The translations under genes were made by a program, and so were the position numbers. A stretch of 64,000 nt of DNA from Rhyzopertha dominica (Eukaryota > Arthropoda > Insecta > Coleoptera > Bostrichidae). A model generated the notes under the pieces. It was not told the origin of the DNA. It saw only the letters and a list, made by a program, of their open reading frames with translations, and did not search any database. The stretch covers positions 52,137,786-52,201,785 of the forward strand of contig QCXZ01000041.1 of assembly GCA_025024175.1 (NCBI GenBank), given 5' to 3'. Positions 25,460 to 36,173 of the stretch are shown here, in pieces (position 1 is the first letter of the stretch; the number at the start of each line of letters is the position of its first letter).

Positions 25460-26040
25460 TACGTTTAAGCTTCACTCCAAAGGGCCCACAGCGGCTCGAC
25501 TTCCCGAGAAGCCGTCCTTCTGACAATATAATGACGCATGTGTTGTGTAAACACACAAGGATCATGTGTGTTATTCTAAGGAAGCGTATATCCGTTCCCC
25601 GGTGAAATATTGCCTTGTCTTTCGAAACAGTTCCAAAACAAGTCGTGCTTTTGTCCCACGTCCCCCGGCACTCGATGATGCGTTCGCTAAAACGCTCCGT
25701 CGCATCCAGAAAATAAATAGACTTTGATCGCCATCGATACAGGAAGCCGTGTGGCCCAAGTTGTTGAATAATGCCGCTGCGGAAGGCAGGAATCGCGAAT
25801 TTATTCAACGCGCCGCATTATGATGTGTGTCAATCGTAAACTGGCCGGAATAGATGATAAGAGACTTTCTTGAAGAAGCACCACTCGTAGTCATTGACGC
25901 CATTAAATATTTTTTGCCGTTTTTTTAGAAATTCCACCTGAATTTATGACTTAGTGTTCTTCAAAACCTCTGTAGAACTGCGGTCAACTCCACTTTTTTT
26001 TACTGAATTATTGGACTGACATTATCAAGATAAATACAGG
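25460..26040. other. GC-balanced island, non-coding
   Basis: About 25470-25830 is CpG-containing. It yields a 170-codon minus-strand frame (25296-25808), part of which runs into the transposon terminus. Its translation shows no recognisable domain, so I treat it as chance. Confidence 0.4.
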
Positions 26041-28130
26041 TTATCCCTTATTTGTGAGCTCGGTCAGAGTAATCAAAATTTGGGTCAAATCAACATTATA
26101 CATTTCATTTGGTAAGTTTCGCTTGGAGAAGTCTGCAGCCCAAATGGCATTCTTTTCTACTTGGATAGATCCTGGTAACCAACAAAACCGCCTATCAGTC
26201 GAGTCTTCTCTTATAGGTTGTTGTAATTACTTCAATATTGAAAGAACATGTGTTGGTCTTTTCAGTATATGTTCCCCCTTACGATAGCAAGGACGACATA
26301 GCAAAATTAATGAACAATATCTATAATGTTTATGACCGATATAAAAATAATTATATTGTAATAGTGGGCGATTTTAACTTATCTTTGCAAAGTAAAATAC
26401 CCTCCATCGGTGGTGTCTTACAATGATCGTGTTACCAGTGATAACGTAGCTGCATGTAATCTATTCTCTGATTTCTTTTCTTCTGTATTCATTTCCGATT
26501 CGTTATGTCCTAATATTCAATGCACTTGAAGTTCCAATTGCATCGAAATAAAATACATGTCAAAAGAATCAACAGTAGAAAAATTATCAAACTAGATATA
26601 CGTAAGGGCACCGGATCGGACGGCATTCCTGGCATATTTATCAAAACGTGCGATGAGATCCTTGCTGAACCACTTAGTATTATATTCAATAAGTCGGGTA
26701 TTCCCAAGCAAATGGAAACAAGCAAACATTGTCCACATTTATAAATCAGGAGATCAGACTAAAGTAACCAACTATCGTCCCATATCGCTCTTGTCAATTT
26801 TTGGTAAAATTTTTGAAAGCTGTGTTACTGATGAATTATTTTTCAATATTAAACAACACATAGATGAACGTCAGCATGGTTTTTTTTCCGTGGAAGGTCG
26901 ACAGTAACTAATCTCGTTACTTTTGTTCAACATCTGTCAGAAAGCATGGATAAAAGAGCTCAAGTGGATGGCGTATATACCGACTTTTCCAAAGCGTTCG
27001 ATAAAGTTCACCATGCCTCCCTTCTTATTAAATTGGAGAATTTCGGTGTGCATGGTAATCTGCTAAGATGGCTAAAATCGTACTTATGTAATAGGAGCCA
27101 AGTTGTAACAATAAAAAACTCGGTATCGTCTTCAGTACCTGTAACATCCAGTGATATTGGTAATTTTATTCAACACTCAAATTATCTACTGTACGCAGAC
27201 GATATGAAAATTTACAGAGAAATAACTAACTTACATGATGCACTACTTTTGCAAATTGATTTAAATAACTTATACTATACCAGATATTATTTATATCTAA
27301 ACCTAGACAAGTGCTATCACTTTCACGAGAAATAGGCTGTCGGTCGCCACAAAATATGCAATAAAAAACCACACACTTAACTCTTTTAACAAAATAAAGG
27401 ATCTGGGCGTCATTGTGGACAGCAGACTAAGGTTTAAATTGCACGTTGAAGAAATAATACCTCGCTCGCTCAGAAACTAAAGTTTTATTTTTAGAACCAC
27501 AACTAAATTTACCAATATAAAATCATAAAAAAGAGTATGCCAGTGTCGTCTGGAATTCGTTGTATTACAAATACATTAACCGAATTGAACGCGTACAAAA
27601 AAAATTCATTGGTAAGCTTAATTATAAGTTTAACAGATATCTCCACACCTTGACTTACGAATATAACTTAAAAAAGTACAATATGACAAGCTTAAGCAAA
27701 CGACGCGAGAATTTTTATATTATTTTTCTGTACAAGGTAGTTAACTCATTGTTGTCAACGTCTCTAATTAGTCACGTAAATATGAATACTCCTCTATACC
27801 CTTTTAGGACTAAGAATACATTTCATGTTTACACTTGCAACACAAGTCACTGCCAAAATTCACCGTTATATCGTGTAATTTACACTTATAACTCGGCTTA
27901 TACTCATCTCGATATTTTTTCACTATCATTAACATCTCTTAAAAAGATCTTAAAAGAACCATAACTATAATTGCTAAACTGTTAAAAATAACATTACAGA
28001 TGTAACTTATTCAATCACAACTTTTCTCACCCCTAATTACTTCATTTAAATACGCTACCTAGTGCTTTCCTGTTTTTGGATTTTCGGAATCTGTTGGAAA
28101 GCCAATGTAATAAATAAATTAATATAACGA
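26040..28130 (+). mobile_element. Jockey-like LINE, degenerate
   Basis: The parts appear in order. An AP-endonuclease piece (26238-26426) has VFSVYVPPY and YIVIVGDFNLSL. The RT begins RKGTGSDGIPGIFIK (about 26600), then YKSGDQTKVTNYRPISLLS, then VYTDFSKAFDKVHHASL (A motif), then NYLLYADDMKIY (catalytic YADD, near 27185). LNSFNKIKDLGVIVDS follows, then a C-terminal piece (27560-27964) with RIERVQKKFIG. The segment that should hold GVPQGS between A and YADD motifs is deleted. Several frameshifts break the frame. The 3' end at about 28105-28130 is a TAATAAATAAATTAATA tail, typical of such LINEs. Confidence 0.88.
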
Positions 28131-29125
28131 TTTTACAATTGGACGTATTCCATGGTAAGGTTGCAGCAATTGATTATGTGGCTTCGCAATACGAACGTTA
28201 CTCAAAAATATGTCTCATCTGTGCGAGGGGTGTGGGTGATTTGGTACAAGAGCGAAGACTGAACGACAAGAGATTAATTAAAAAAGTAGCAGGCCGTGTT
28301 TCTCTCTACGTAAAACTTAATTACGGAAAAGTACGGAATACGTACGTCACAACGAGGCGCTTCAAACATCGTGCTTATTGTGCCCGATTTAAAAAAGCAA
28401 TTTGCGCTTGAATAATGCAGAGGGACGGTCGTCAAAGCAGACGATAATGTATTTATGCTTTTTCATAAAGACACTTTTTAGCAATACCGTCTCTCACAAA
28501 TTAATTTTCCTACGCCCCGAACTTCTTACATCTCCCGATGTTGAATTAATGTATCCAGAGAGAGAGCACTCCAGCTGTACACCTATCAGCATGATAATTA
28601 ACATTTTGTTTAATTGTATAATTAATTCAAGCGTCTTCCGCGTTTGCGCAACACCCAGCGCCATGGCATAAAGTTTTGTTGTTAAACGAACAGTGGTCCG
28701 TTGTCGCGCAGTGATAACGTCTTCGAGCGTTTATGGTTATTGTGAGATAACTGCCGTTTTAATCCCCGCGATTGTATCTGGTTTTCGAGTAACTGGATAC
28801 GACCGCTACCTGCCACGGTCATAAAGAAAAAATATGCCGCAGGAGCTGCGCGCTTCTTCGGTTCCACGGGCATAAATCGCGACCGTTTTTGAAATACGCC
28901 ATTACGTCACGAAAGCGTTCGAAGAATTTGGATGCCAAACGCTGAGAGGTCTTTTGAATTAAAAAACAAAACTTCCGAAGCCTCTTAAATTCGTAAAATG
29001 CACTAATCTATTCGGATGAAGCCTGTAACTATAAAAAGGAATTTTCCGAATAGATAGATTTTTACCTTCCAGTATAACATCAAACAATCGCCAAGGCAAA
29101 ACAAATTGCAAGTAAAGGCACTTCG
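28130..29125. other. Gene-free; GC-balanced island
   Basis: The island covers about 28290-28900. Frames of 60-90 codons on both strands show no known motif. Confidence 0.4.
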
Positions 29126-29129
29126 CAAC

Positions 29130-29178
29130 GCATGTTGATACAAATGGTGTTCCGCAGGGTTCCATTCATGGCCCTACG
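29130..29178 (+). mobile_element. LINE RT scrap (GVPQGS motif)
   Basis: ATHVDTNGVPQGSIHGP in one frame is the B-motif region of a jockey-like RT. It stops abruptly where the transposon copy 2 sequence begins, so it marks the flank into which that copy inserted or was joined. It is too short to assign to a particular element. Confidence 0.4.
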
Positions 29179-29179
29179 G

Positions 29180-30048
29180 ATTTTATCGTTATGGACTCTG
29201 CACTTTTTCAGCAGCAGTTGCTGCCAGGGCTACCACCAGGATCTGTTATAGTCATGGATAACGCGAGTTATCATTCAAGATTAATGAACAAGGCGCCAAC
29301 ATCAGCTACAAAAAAAATAGAAATAATTGATTAGACGAAAAAGAATAAAATTACAATTCCGGATGGAAAAATTACCAAAGAAGATCTGTTGACAATAATA
29401 AAAAATCTTAACATACCTAAATAATATCGAGTTGATGAACTAGCGAAAGGACATGAACATATAGTTATGCGTTTGCCGCCGTATTATTGCGTCCTAAACC
29501 CAATTGAATTAGTGTGGAGTACGCTTAAAAAAAAGGTAAATGATTGTAAAAATATTAAGATATATTGTTTATAATTTTCGGCTAGCACAGCATTCAACAT
29601 ATTCACAGGATATAAATATTACAGGAATGTTAAAAATCAAAATAAAAATGTTTGGGAATGCGAGATTTTTCTTTGCATATTAAAAATGCTCAGATGTGCA
29701 TGTTGTCTAGTTAGATTACAAATTTCATTATAACTAGATATACTTTGCTTGTACAAAATAATGTTGCTACTCATCTAAAACTACGTACAATTCATTTAGA
29801 GACGTAAATAAAAACGATCGATGTAAAACCTCTCATTAACCGAATGATTAAGAACTACTTAGAATAATATACAGTACACAAACAAAAAACGAGTTTTACA
29901 ACGACTTAAAGCCGGCAGTGGAAATTCGCAAAATCACAAAGAGAGGGTTTGATTTATAAGGGGTCGCGTGCCGTTCCAAACTGTGCCTGTAAATGAAAGG
30001 TAAATAGCATTGCAGGGTTGTAAAAACGGTAAGAGAGTTGCATTACTA
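29180..30048 (+). mobile_element. IS630/Tc1-type transposon, copy 2 (truncated)
   Basis: The same family as 23878-25459, in inverted orientation. It starts inside the transposase (VMDSALF), carries VIVMDNASYHSRL and NPIELVWSTL, and retains two in-frame stops (after EIID and after NIPK). Counting codons from the Asp of VMDN to the Glu of PIEL gives 82 between them. At 29537-29910 unrelated AT-rich sequence replaces the C-terminus. The 3' end returns at 29912 and finishes with the 40-bp repeat 30009-30048, then TA. The left end is missing. Confidence 0.88.
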
Positions 30049-30049
30049 T

Positions 30050-32215
30050 ACGTAATTTACGTTTTAGAACTGGTTAACACAGTTAAGTGAAAATACCATT
30101 ACTTTCCAGTGACGTTGACAGCTATTAAACGTTAGAACAATTATTGCATTGCGAAACTCCTTTTTTAAGTATAGGTACAATATTTTTGTAACTGCATATT
30201 CTACACACGTCACTACCATGCGTGATTAACAGGAAACAAGCCCTAGAAAAAAATAACGCGAAGCGTGTTACACATAAATCGGGCTACTACATGGATCTAT
30301 TAAAAAAGCGTTCGGAGCCCGTCTTTCCGCAACCATAAATAAAAAATTAATAAGGTGCGCTTGTAACTGCTATTTTTTCCTCGAAATTGTTCGTTATTTA
30401 AAATTTACGACAAGCGAGTGTTGCGCACCATTTCCAGCGAATTTCTTTCGGCATCGTCCAGATTTCATCGGCTTTATTACAGAAATTAGCGGGCACTAAA
30501 ATAAACTGTAATTGGGATTGCGAAAAGCTAGGGGGGGGGGATTCTGGAAGAAACGAGGTATTACTGGATCAATTAGTATATCCAAACCACTCAATAGGTA
30601 AGATTTTTTCGTGAACGTTTCTCATTCCTGATGAAAAACGATCGTCCCATTCCAAAGGTCATTCCCTTGCAATCGTTCCCAATCCGAAACCGAGGGACTT
30701 GTACACACTAAGTATTCTGCTCTGTCTCGGTCCGGTCCAAATGACTTCCTATATCGGAACAAGTGATGCTGATGACATCCATTGTGTAAGTCATTATGTA
30801 AACGGTAGTGCTTTTATTATCGTCATAGGGGAAGTTCTCCCGTACGTTTCTACGAACAATGCAACTTGTTTCTACCACTGTTATTAACCCTACGAAGGGT
30901 ACGAGTAGCAAAACACGAACGCGAGTCGAACATATACGGGGTTGAGTTTTGTCTGTTGTGTTGCTTTATTAGCAATGCGTTTTAAATAAAGTATATATGG
31001 TCGAAAACAGTCCCAGAATGAAACAAACTGTCAAAACCTTTCAGTTTGTGATCATCATCAAAGCAGAAATTCAGACAACACAACACACAAAGACAACACA
31101 GGAAGAAATAAACGAAACTATTTGAAAGAAGGAAGAATATATGGTACCGAATGTGTTACTAACTTAAATGAAGCTCATTTCCCGACTTGTGTTCCTGAAT
31201 CCGATTCATAATCTATATTCCCATTCAAGAGCACTTATTCGTACTCCGCCAAAGTTAGTTCCGTTACGAATTCAGCTGCCCTCTGCATGATAACGGCGTG
31301 TGAAAGGTGAACTCATCATAAACACAGCATGATGCCATCCTGTTTGATTCAAATAATCAAACAATTTTGTTTTTGTTTACGCCCGTGCTATCTGGCGATT
31401 TAAATTTCTAGGTCAAACGGATTCGGTCGTCGCGAATTCGGTTTGGGCTCGATGGGATCTGCAAAAATTCTAAAGTAAGTTGCGGCTGCTTACAGAATCG
31501 ATTTGTTCCGATTTTAGAGTTAAAGGAAGCTGCTTTAGATTTTAGGCTTCCTTGGGAAATCTGCTCAAAATCATATATTATATATTAAATTTACTGATTT
31601 CCTTTAATAGAGCATAGAAGATATATTTATACTTAATTTAGCCGGATGCTCAAATGTTATTCGTATTGTGACAGAGAGTTGGTTCTATGTTTGACATTTA
31701 TGACTGAAACTGTAAGTAATGAATCGTTCTTGTGGGTGAAAAACCATCAAGACCAACTCGTTATTTTTCTCAAGAACTTCTTGCACTTCTTTGGGGAGAA
31801 TTTTCCATAACGACCTCGATTTGAAGCTGTCCGAAGTTCAGTTAGGGCAAGAACTGAAACTGCATGATTGAAATTGAGCAGGACGCTGTCTGAAATTGAC
31901 CACGCACACAGTAACAAAGCAATCGATTATGTCAAATGTACTCTTTCCAATAAAGTAATACATTTTGAAAAATATCCACGCGTTTTTTACATACAAATGC
32001 AATGGCGAATTTTTAGTGACCCAACCAATATGTGTAAAGGAAGAAGTTTATGAAAAGACAGAAAATTTTTCACGGTTCAAAATATCAGAGTACTGGAAGG
32101 GGGTCCATTTGTTGTTAAAAGTATACGTGGTTTTATGTTCGTTGAGTTTTAATTAATTTAAAATGGCTATTAGACGAATTACACCTATCGATGTTTTTTT
32201 TGTCAGGGTCTAAAA
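30050..32215. other. Gene-free; island and homopolymer
   Basis: A GC-balanced island lies at about 30240-30510 and a run of ten G at 30531-30540. Nothing else was recognised. Confidence 0.4.
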
Positions 32216-32985
32216 ATCTCGCCTACAGCCGAATCAATTAATGCGATCTATGACAAATACGTACATAATGACAAACAAGTGTCAGTTTTGTTCAGGAAGT
32301 TTAGAAAAAAAGCTATAACTCTTTTAAGTGTTCTAAGAAGTGGAGGACCTAGTGATTTTGACGGAGAGAGACATTAACGATCTAGTGGAATCAAACGATT
32401 TGCCATTCATGGAATATCTGAAAGAATCTCTGAAGCTGAGTAAACTGTTCAAGAACATTTAAAGAAGAAATAAGCATTTCTTCAGTATAATGCAAAACAG
32501 CGTCTAGTGATTTGTCCCTCTATGCTTACAAAGAATAGAAGTTGATTACTTCCTTCATCTTACCAGTGACGAAAAATTTATATATCAACGGTCGTCGCCT
32601 GAGAAACAATTCCAACAGCAAGATATGGACATTGCTTGAGACTAGATTAAATAAAAAATAAAGCGAAAAACATCCCCTATTGCTCAACAGAAATGATATA
32701 ACATTGCTTCACGATAGTACAAGATCACATTCAGTTAAGGACATCCAAGAACAATTGCTTTGAGAAGTATTGTGTCGTCCACCATATTCTGCAGACTTGA
32801 CATCCAGATTTACCACCTGCTCAGATTATTACACATATTTGGAATGAAACATACACAAATCAAGATATGTCATGGAAGAGTTATCTGATTTTTTGATTAA
32901 TTTTTCGAAAACTGATGTTAATAACCTGGTAGAGCTTCTCCAAGAGGACAGTCAAAGGATAACATCTGTATTTTGAAGTAATGAG
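32215..32985 (+). pseudogene. Mariner-type transposase relic, second lineage
   Basis: Fragments in order: SINAIYDKYVHNDKQVSVLF, then SGGPSDFDGERH, then QEHLKKK and LVICPSMLTKNRS, then LTSDEKFIYQRSSPEKQF (first Asp of the catalytic triad), then ITLLHDSTRSHS (second Asp), then RPPYSADLTS. About nine stops or frame changes interrupt it. Similarity to the copy at 19265-20085 is low, so it is a different mariner lineage. It is old and dead. Confidence 0.72.
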
Positions 32986-32989
32986 GGAG

Positions 32990-35550
32990 AAGACATAGAG
33001 AAGTGATATAGAAGAACACAAAATATACTTAGGAATCTAAAGAAGCTGTAAGACGGCCATTGATTTTTATCGAACTTTTTGCTTACCATTCATTGTCGTC
33101 ATTTGCAGCTCGGAACCCATAAAATTCATTTCCCCGCCGATGCAAAAACAGCCCAGTTTTTTCTTTATGAAGCCCCCGAAATACACAGAGATTATAATAT
33201 AATAAGCGTAGCAAAGAGGGCGCGCCCTCCACCCATCGATTGCGAGAGCGGCGCGGAAACAAATCTAATTTCTGTCCAAATAAATGTTTTTCTTTACTTC
33301 ATTATATTATTTCGCGTGCTTTCCACGGCAGCTGGCGAAAATGCGATTTCCGCGACAATAAACAAACGCGTCGCGGCGCGCTCGAGTTTCCAATAAGCCG
33401 TGTAATTTCTACGGCTCTCGACGGTTCGCCTGTTCAAGTGCCTGAATGCGTCATAAATGCGCTTCATGGGGCGATTTGGCAAAGGCCACCGGGAGCGGGA
33501 TCCTCTGGTTTCGAGAACTCATTTGGGTAGCACTAGGCGAAAATTTGCGCGGCCAAGAATCGCTAAGAACAAGGAAGTGTGCGATTATTAAACGTTACTC
33601 AGTATTTTGTTGTTACAACTTAACCTTCCCGTTTTTATTTTGTCTTTAGTTTCTGTTGGCATTTCGCCTATTTAGGGCTAGCAATAAATAGTGCCACCCA
33701 CCCGTCTCTGTGGGAAAACCTATACCCTGCACGGTAGTGGACGTTTAATACCGATTGTGTCTTCAAAAAGTGCAGATTTCAGCATGATAACAATATACGA
33801 GTAAGCCTTTGCCATGTTGACTGTCTCAGAACAATCTACGGACAGCTGTTTCAGCTTCTAAAACATCTTCAGTTGACACAGATTTTGGCTTCTCTTAAAT
33901 ACGCCAAGGTAGGCGATGTACTTGCGAGAATAATACAAATCTGCATTCTACACCCTCAAAGGGTGATCGACAAAGACAGTTTTGTTATAGTTCGACCAGG
34001 GAACATAGTATTTTTTCAGTCAAGACTTACTTACCAAAGTTTTCAGTACTATAGTGACCACCTGGCCTAATGCAGTTCTCTGCTATACTATCTACAAGAT
34101 CTGTGTCCAAAAAGCAACTAAAAACAACTAGAACCGGCATTCTCAACATTTAACGTAACAAAGCGAGATTAAAACTACAAGTAAACGTTTTCATTAACAA
34201 TATTCTCCTTCGCTTTTAGGCGGGACTAACATGCGTTACGTGTACATCCAAACCAAATCGAATTCCTAGTTATTTATGCCCGGAAATTGACAAGTTGTAC
34301 TCCTTGAGGCACGCTAATCGTCCTAAACGGACGCCAGGTAATGGACCAATCCGTCTTTATACGAGAAGGTCTTAATTATGCTCTAAGTGAAATTCATTAG
34401 TGCCCAGTTAGCTATGTTTAGCAAATTGGAACTAGATTATGTGGTCGAAAATTATCGCTGGCTCGAGGAAACAAACAAATGGAGCTGTCAGCCAAAAATT
34501 GAGATGATAGATAAACTTGATGATGTATGTGCAACGTAAATACTGAGGGATGAGACTGAGAAAATGAATATTTAACTGGGTGGGATGTTTGGGTTTGTCA
34601 TTCTGCCGTTTGGCGTACATAATCTCAGCCCATCCCATACAAAAACAAAAGTGCATCTCTGCACTTCCATGAAAATTACGCAACCTAACAACAAAAAAAG
34701 AACGCAGCATCTGTGTACAGATGTAATTTCATGTCAATGCCTTTCTTAATAGGGTTTGTGTTCAGTGAGCGATGTTACACATAGCCTGCGTAAGCCATTC
34801 AACTCGCATTTGTAATTCTAATCAACGTCGCAACTGAATCACCACCAGCTCGTGCAGCTCACAATCGCAGATAATTATACGTACATCTCAATCTATATTT
34901 ATCTCGTGCTTATCCGTTATTGTTTTGTGGAAACGCCGGGCACGTGGGGAGGAGATAAGATTTTTGCGTTTTATGGAAAGCGTGTGATCACAGTTTCTCC
35001 TTAGCTCATGTTTTGTCGATTTTATTAATCCGTTGTAAAAGGCGTCGTGGAAAGCAGAAAAAATCTGTACTGCTGCAGCTTACCAATTAATGCCATTATT
35101 ACAAGAGACAACTTTGGTTTTGAGAATATCTTCAAATGGTCATCTTTATTTGGAGAAACATAATCTCAAGTGACTTATCTTTTTTTAAACTGAACACTAC
35201 ACTTTATTATATATTCTAGCCAGAAACCGTATAATTAAATTGGTGGGTATAAACTCGAATGACAGATTTTAAAGCAAAGAAATAATCGTCCAGTATTTGC
35301 TGTATCTTGTCCACGCCTAATGTACCATGATATTCTTCTTTTCTTGTGGTTTCCACAAGTTGCTGCACGTTGTATAGCTCCTAGCTGCCTTACTACAGTA
35401 TTTCATTCAAGTTTCCTGAATTAGTAATTTCAGTTACTTACTTGTGGCTTGTCGAAAGCTGGAGATATTTTTTACTATCATTTTCGCTTCTTTTACGCAA
35501 CTATGATCTAGCCCATCATATATGAACGGAATCGTAACTAAAATCCTCAT
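32990..35550. other. Gene-free; two GC-balanced islands
   Basis: Islands lie at about 33190-33560 and 34740-34970. Frames inside the first overlap on both strands and have no known motif. No exon was recognised in the 2.5 kb before the SoxD start exon. Confidence 0.4.
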
Positions 35551-35634
35551 CAGTGGGGGAAGTGACCACTTACCGCACCAGTGGGGAAAGCGACCACTTC
35601 CCGCACCAGTGGGAAAAGCGACCACTTCCCGCAC
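35551..35634 (+). repeat. Three-copy 28-bp minisatellite before the SoxD start exon
   Basis: Three head-to-tail units at 35551-35578, 35579-35606 and 35607-35634 begin CAGTGGGG and end TTCCCGCAC or TACCGCAC, differing at only a few bases. Each unit contains a partial palindrome (GGGAA...TTCCC around GACCACTT). The array ends 47 bp before the splice acceptor of the first coding exon. The 28-bp length is not a multiple of three, which argues against coding use. Confidence 0.93.
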
Positions 35635-35685
35635 CGTGACGTCTTCGTGCTCGATCTAACCGACCCCTCCCTCTTTTCCAGGACT

Positions 35686-36173
35686 ATGTCTTCCAAGCGG
35701 AAGTCCCCCCCGACGAAACTCCAGGAAGGCATCTCCGACGCCCCCCTGCCCCCTTCGATCGTGGTCGGCGGCAGCGACGGCGGCGGTCCATCCGACGTCG
35801 ACGAGACCAGCAGCAACAATTTGAGCGACGAGGACGCCCAGTTACCCAACAACACGCCGGCCTTCTACGAGTCGTCGTCGCCGTCGGCCAGCGAGGTCGA
35901 CGACGCCCTTGAGGACGAGCCGCCGCCGACGAAGGCGCAGCGCGTCGACTGCCCAGCCGGGGAGCATCAGAGGAGGGGCTCGTCGGGGTGCAGCTCCCCC
36001 AGTTCCGACGTCAAACACTACAACAATAACAACAGCAGCCTTCACAACAACAACAGTTCGCACGCGCTCAAGAGGTCGATGGACAATGTGCTGAAGAGGC
36101 TGACGTCGAAGATCAACCATCGGGACGAGAAGCGGCCGACGCCGCCTTCGACGCCCAATTCGGCCAACAACTC
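35686..36173 (+). CDS. SoxD: SoxD-family transcription factor, first coding exon
   Basis: This exon encodes the N-terminus of a SOX5/SOX6-type factor, a nuclear DNA-binding protein whose HMG box lies in exons outside this window. The exon begins at 35682 after a pyrimidine-rich tract and AG (ctccctcttttccag). The ATG at 35686 gives MSSKRKSPP, resembling the MSSK start of vertebrate SOX5/6. An upstream in-frame ATG at 35581 lies in the intronic tandem repeat and is rejected. The 162 codons are low-complexity: acidic and Ser/Pro-rich (about residues 20-95), Asn-rich (about 112-128), then a basic helix-prone part (KRSMDNVLKRLTSKI) that may correspond to the block before the coiled coil in SOX5/6. 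A GTAAGT donor starts at 36174, leaving phase 2. Composition is far more GC-rich than the flanks. The family call rests mainly on the next exon; the exon itself has strong splice and coding signals. Confidence 0.85.

Noticed and set aside
25296..25808. 170-codon minus-strand frame, one of the longest in the window
   Set aside because: Its 3' part runs through the transposon terminal repeat, there is no known domain, and it lies in a GC-balanced island where stops are rarer.
35842..36120. Minus-strand and alternate-frame open frames inside the first SoxD exon
   Set aside because: They are shadows of the GC-rich coding exon.
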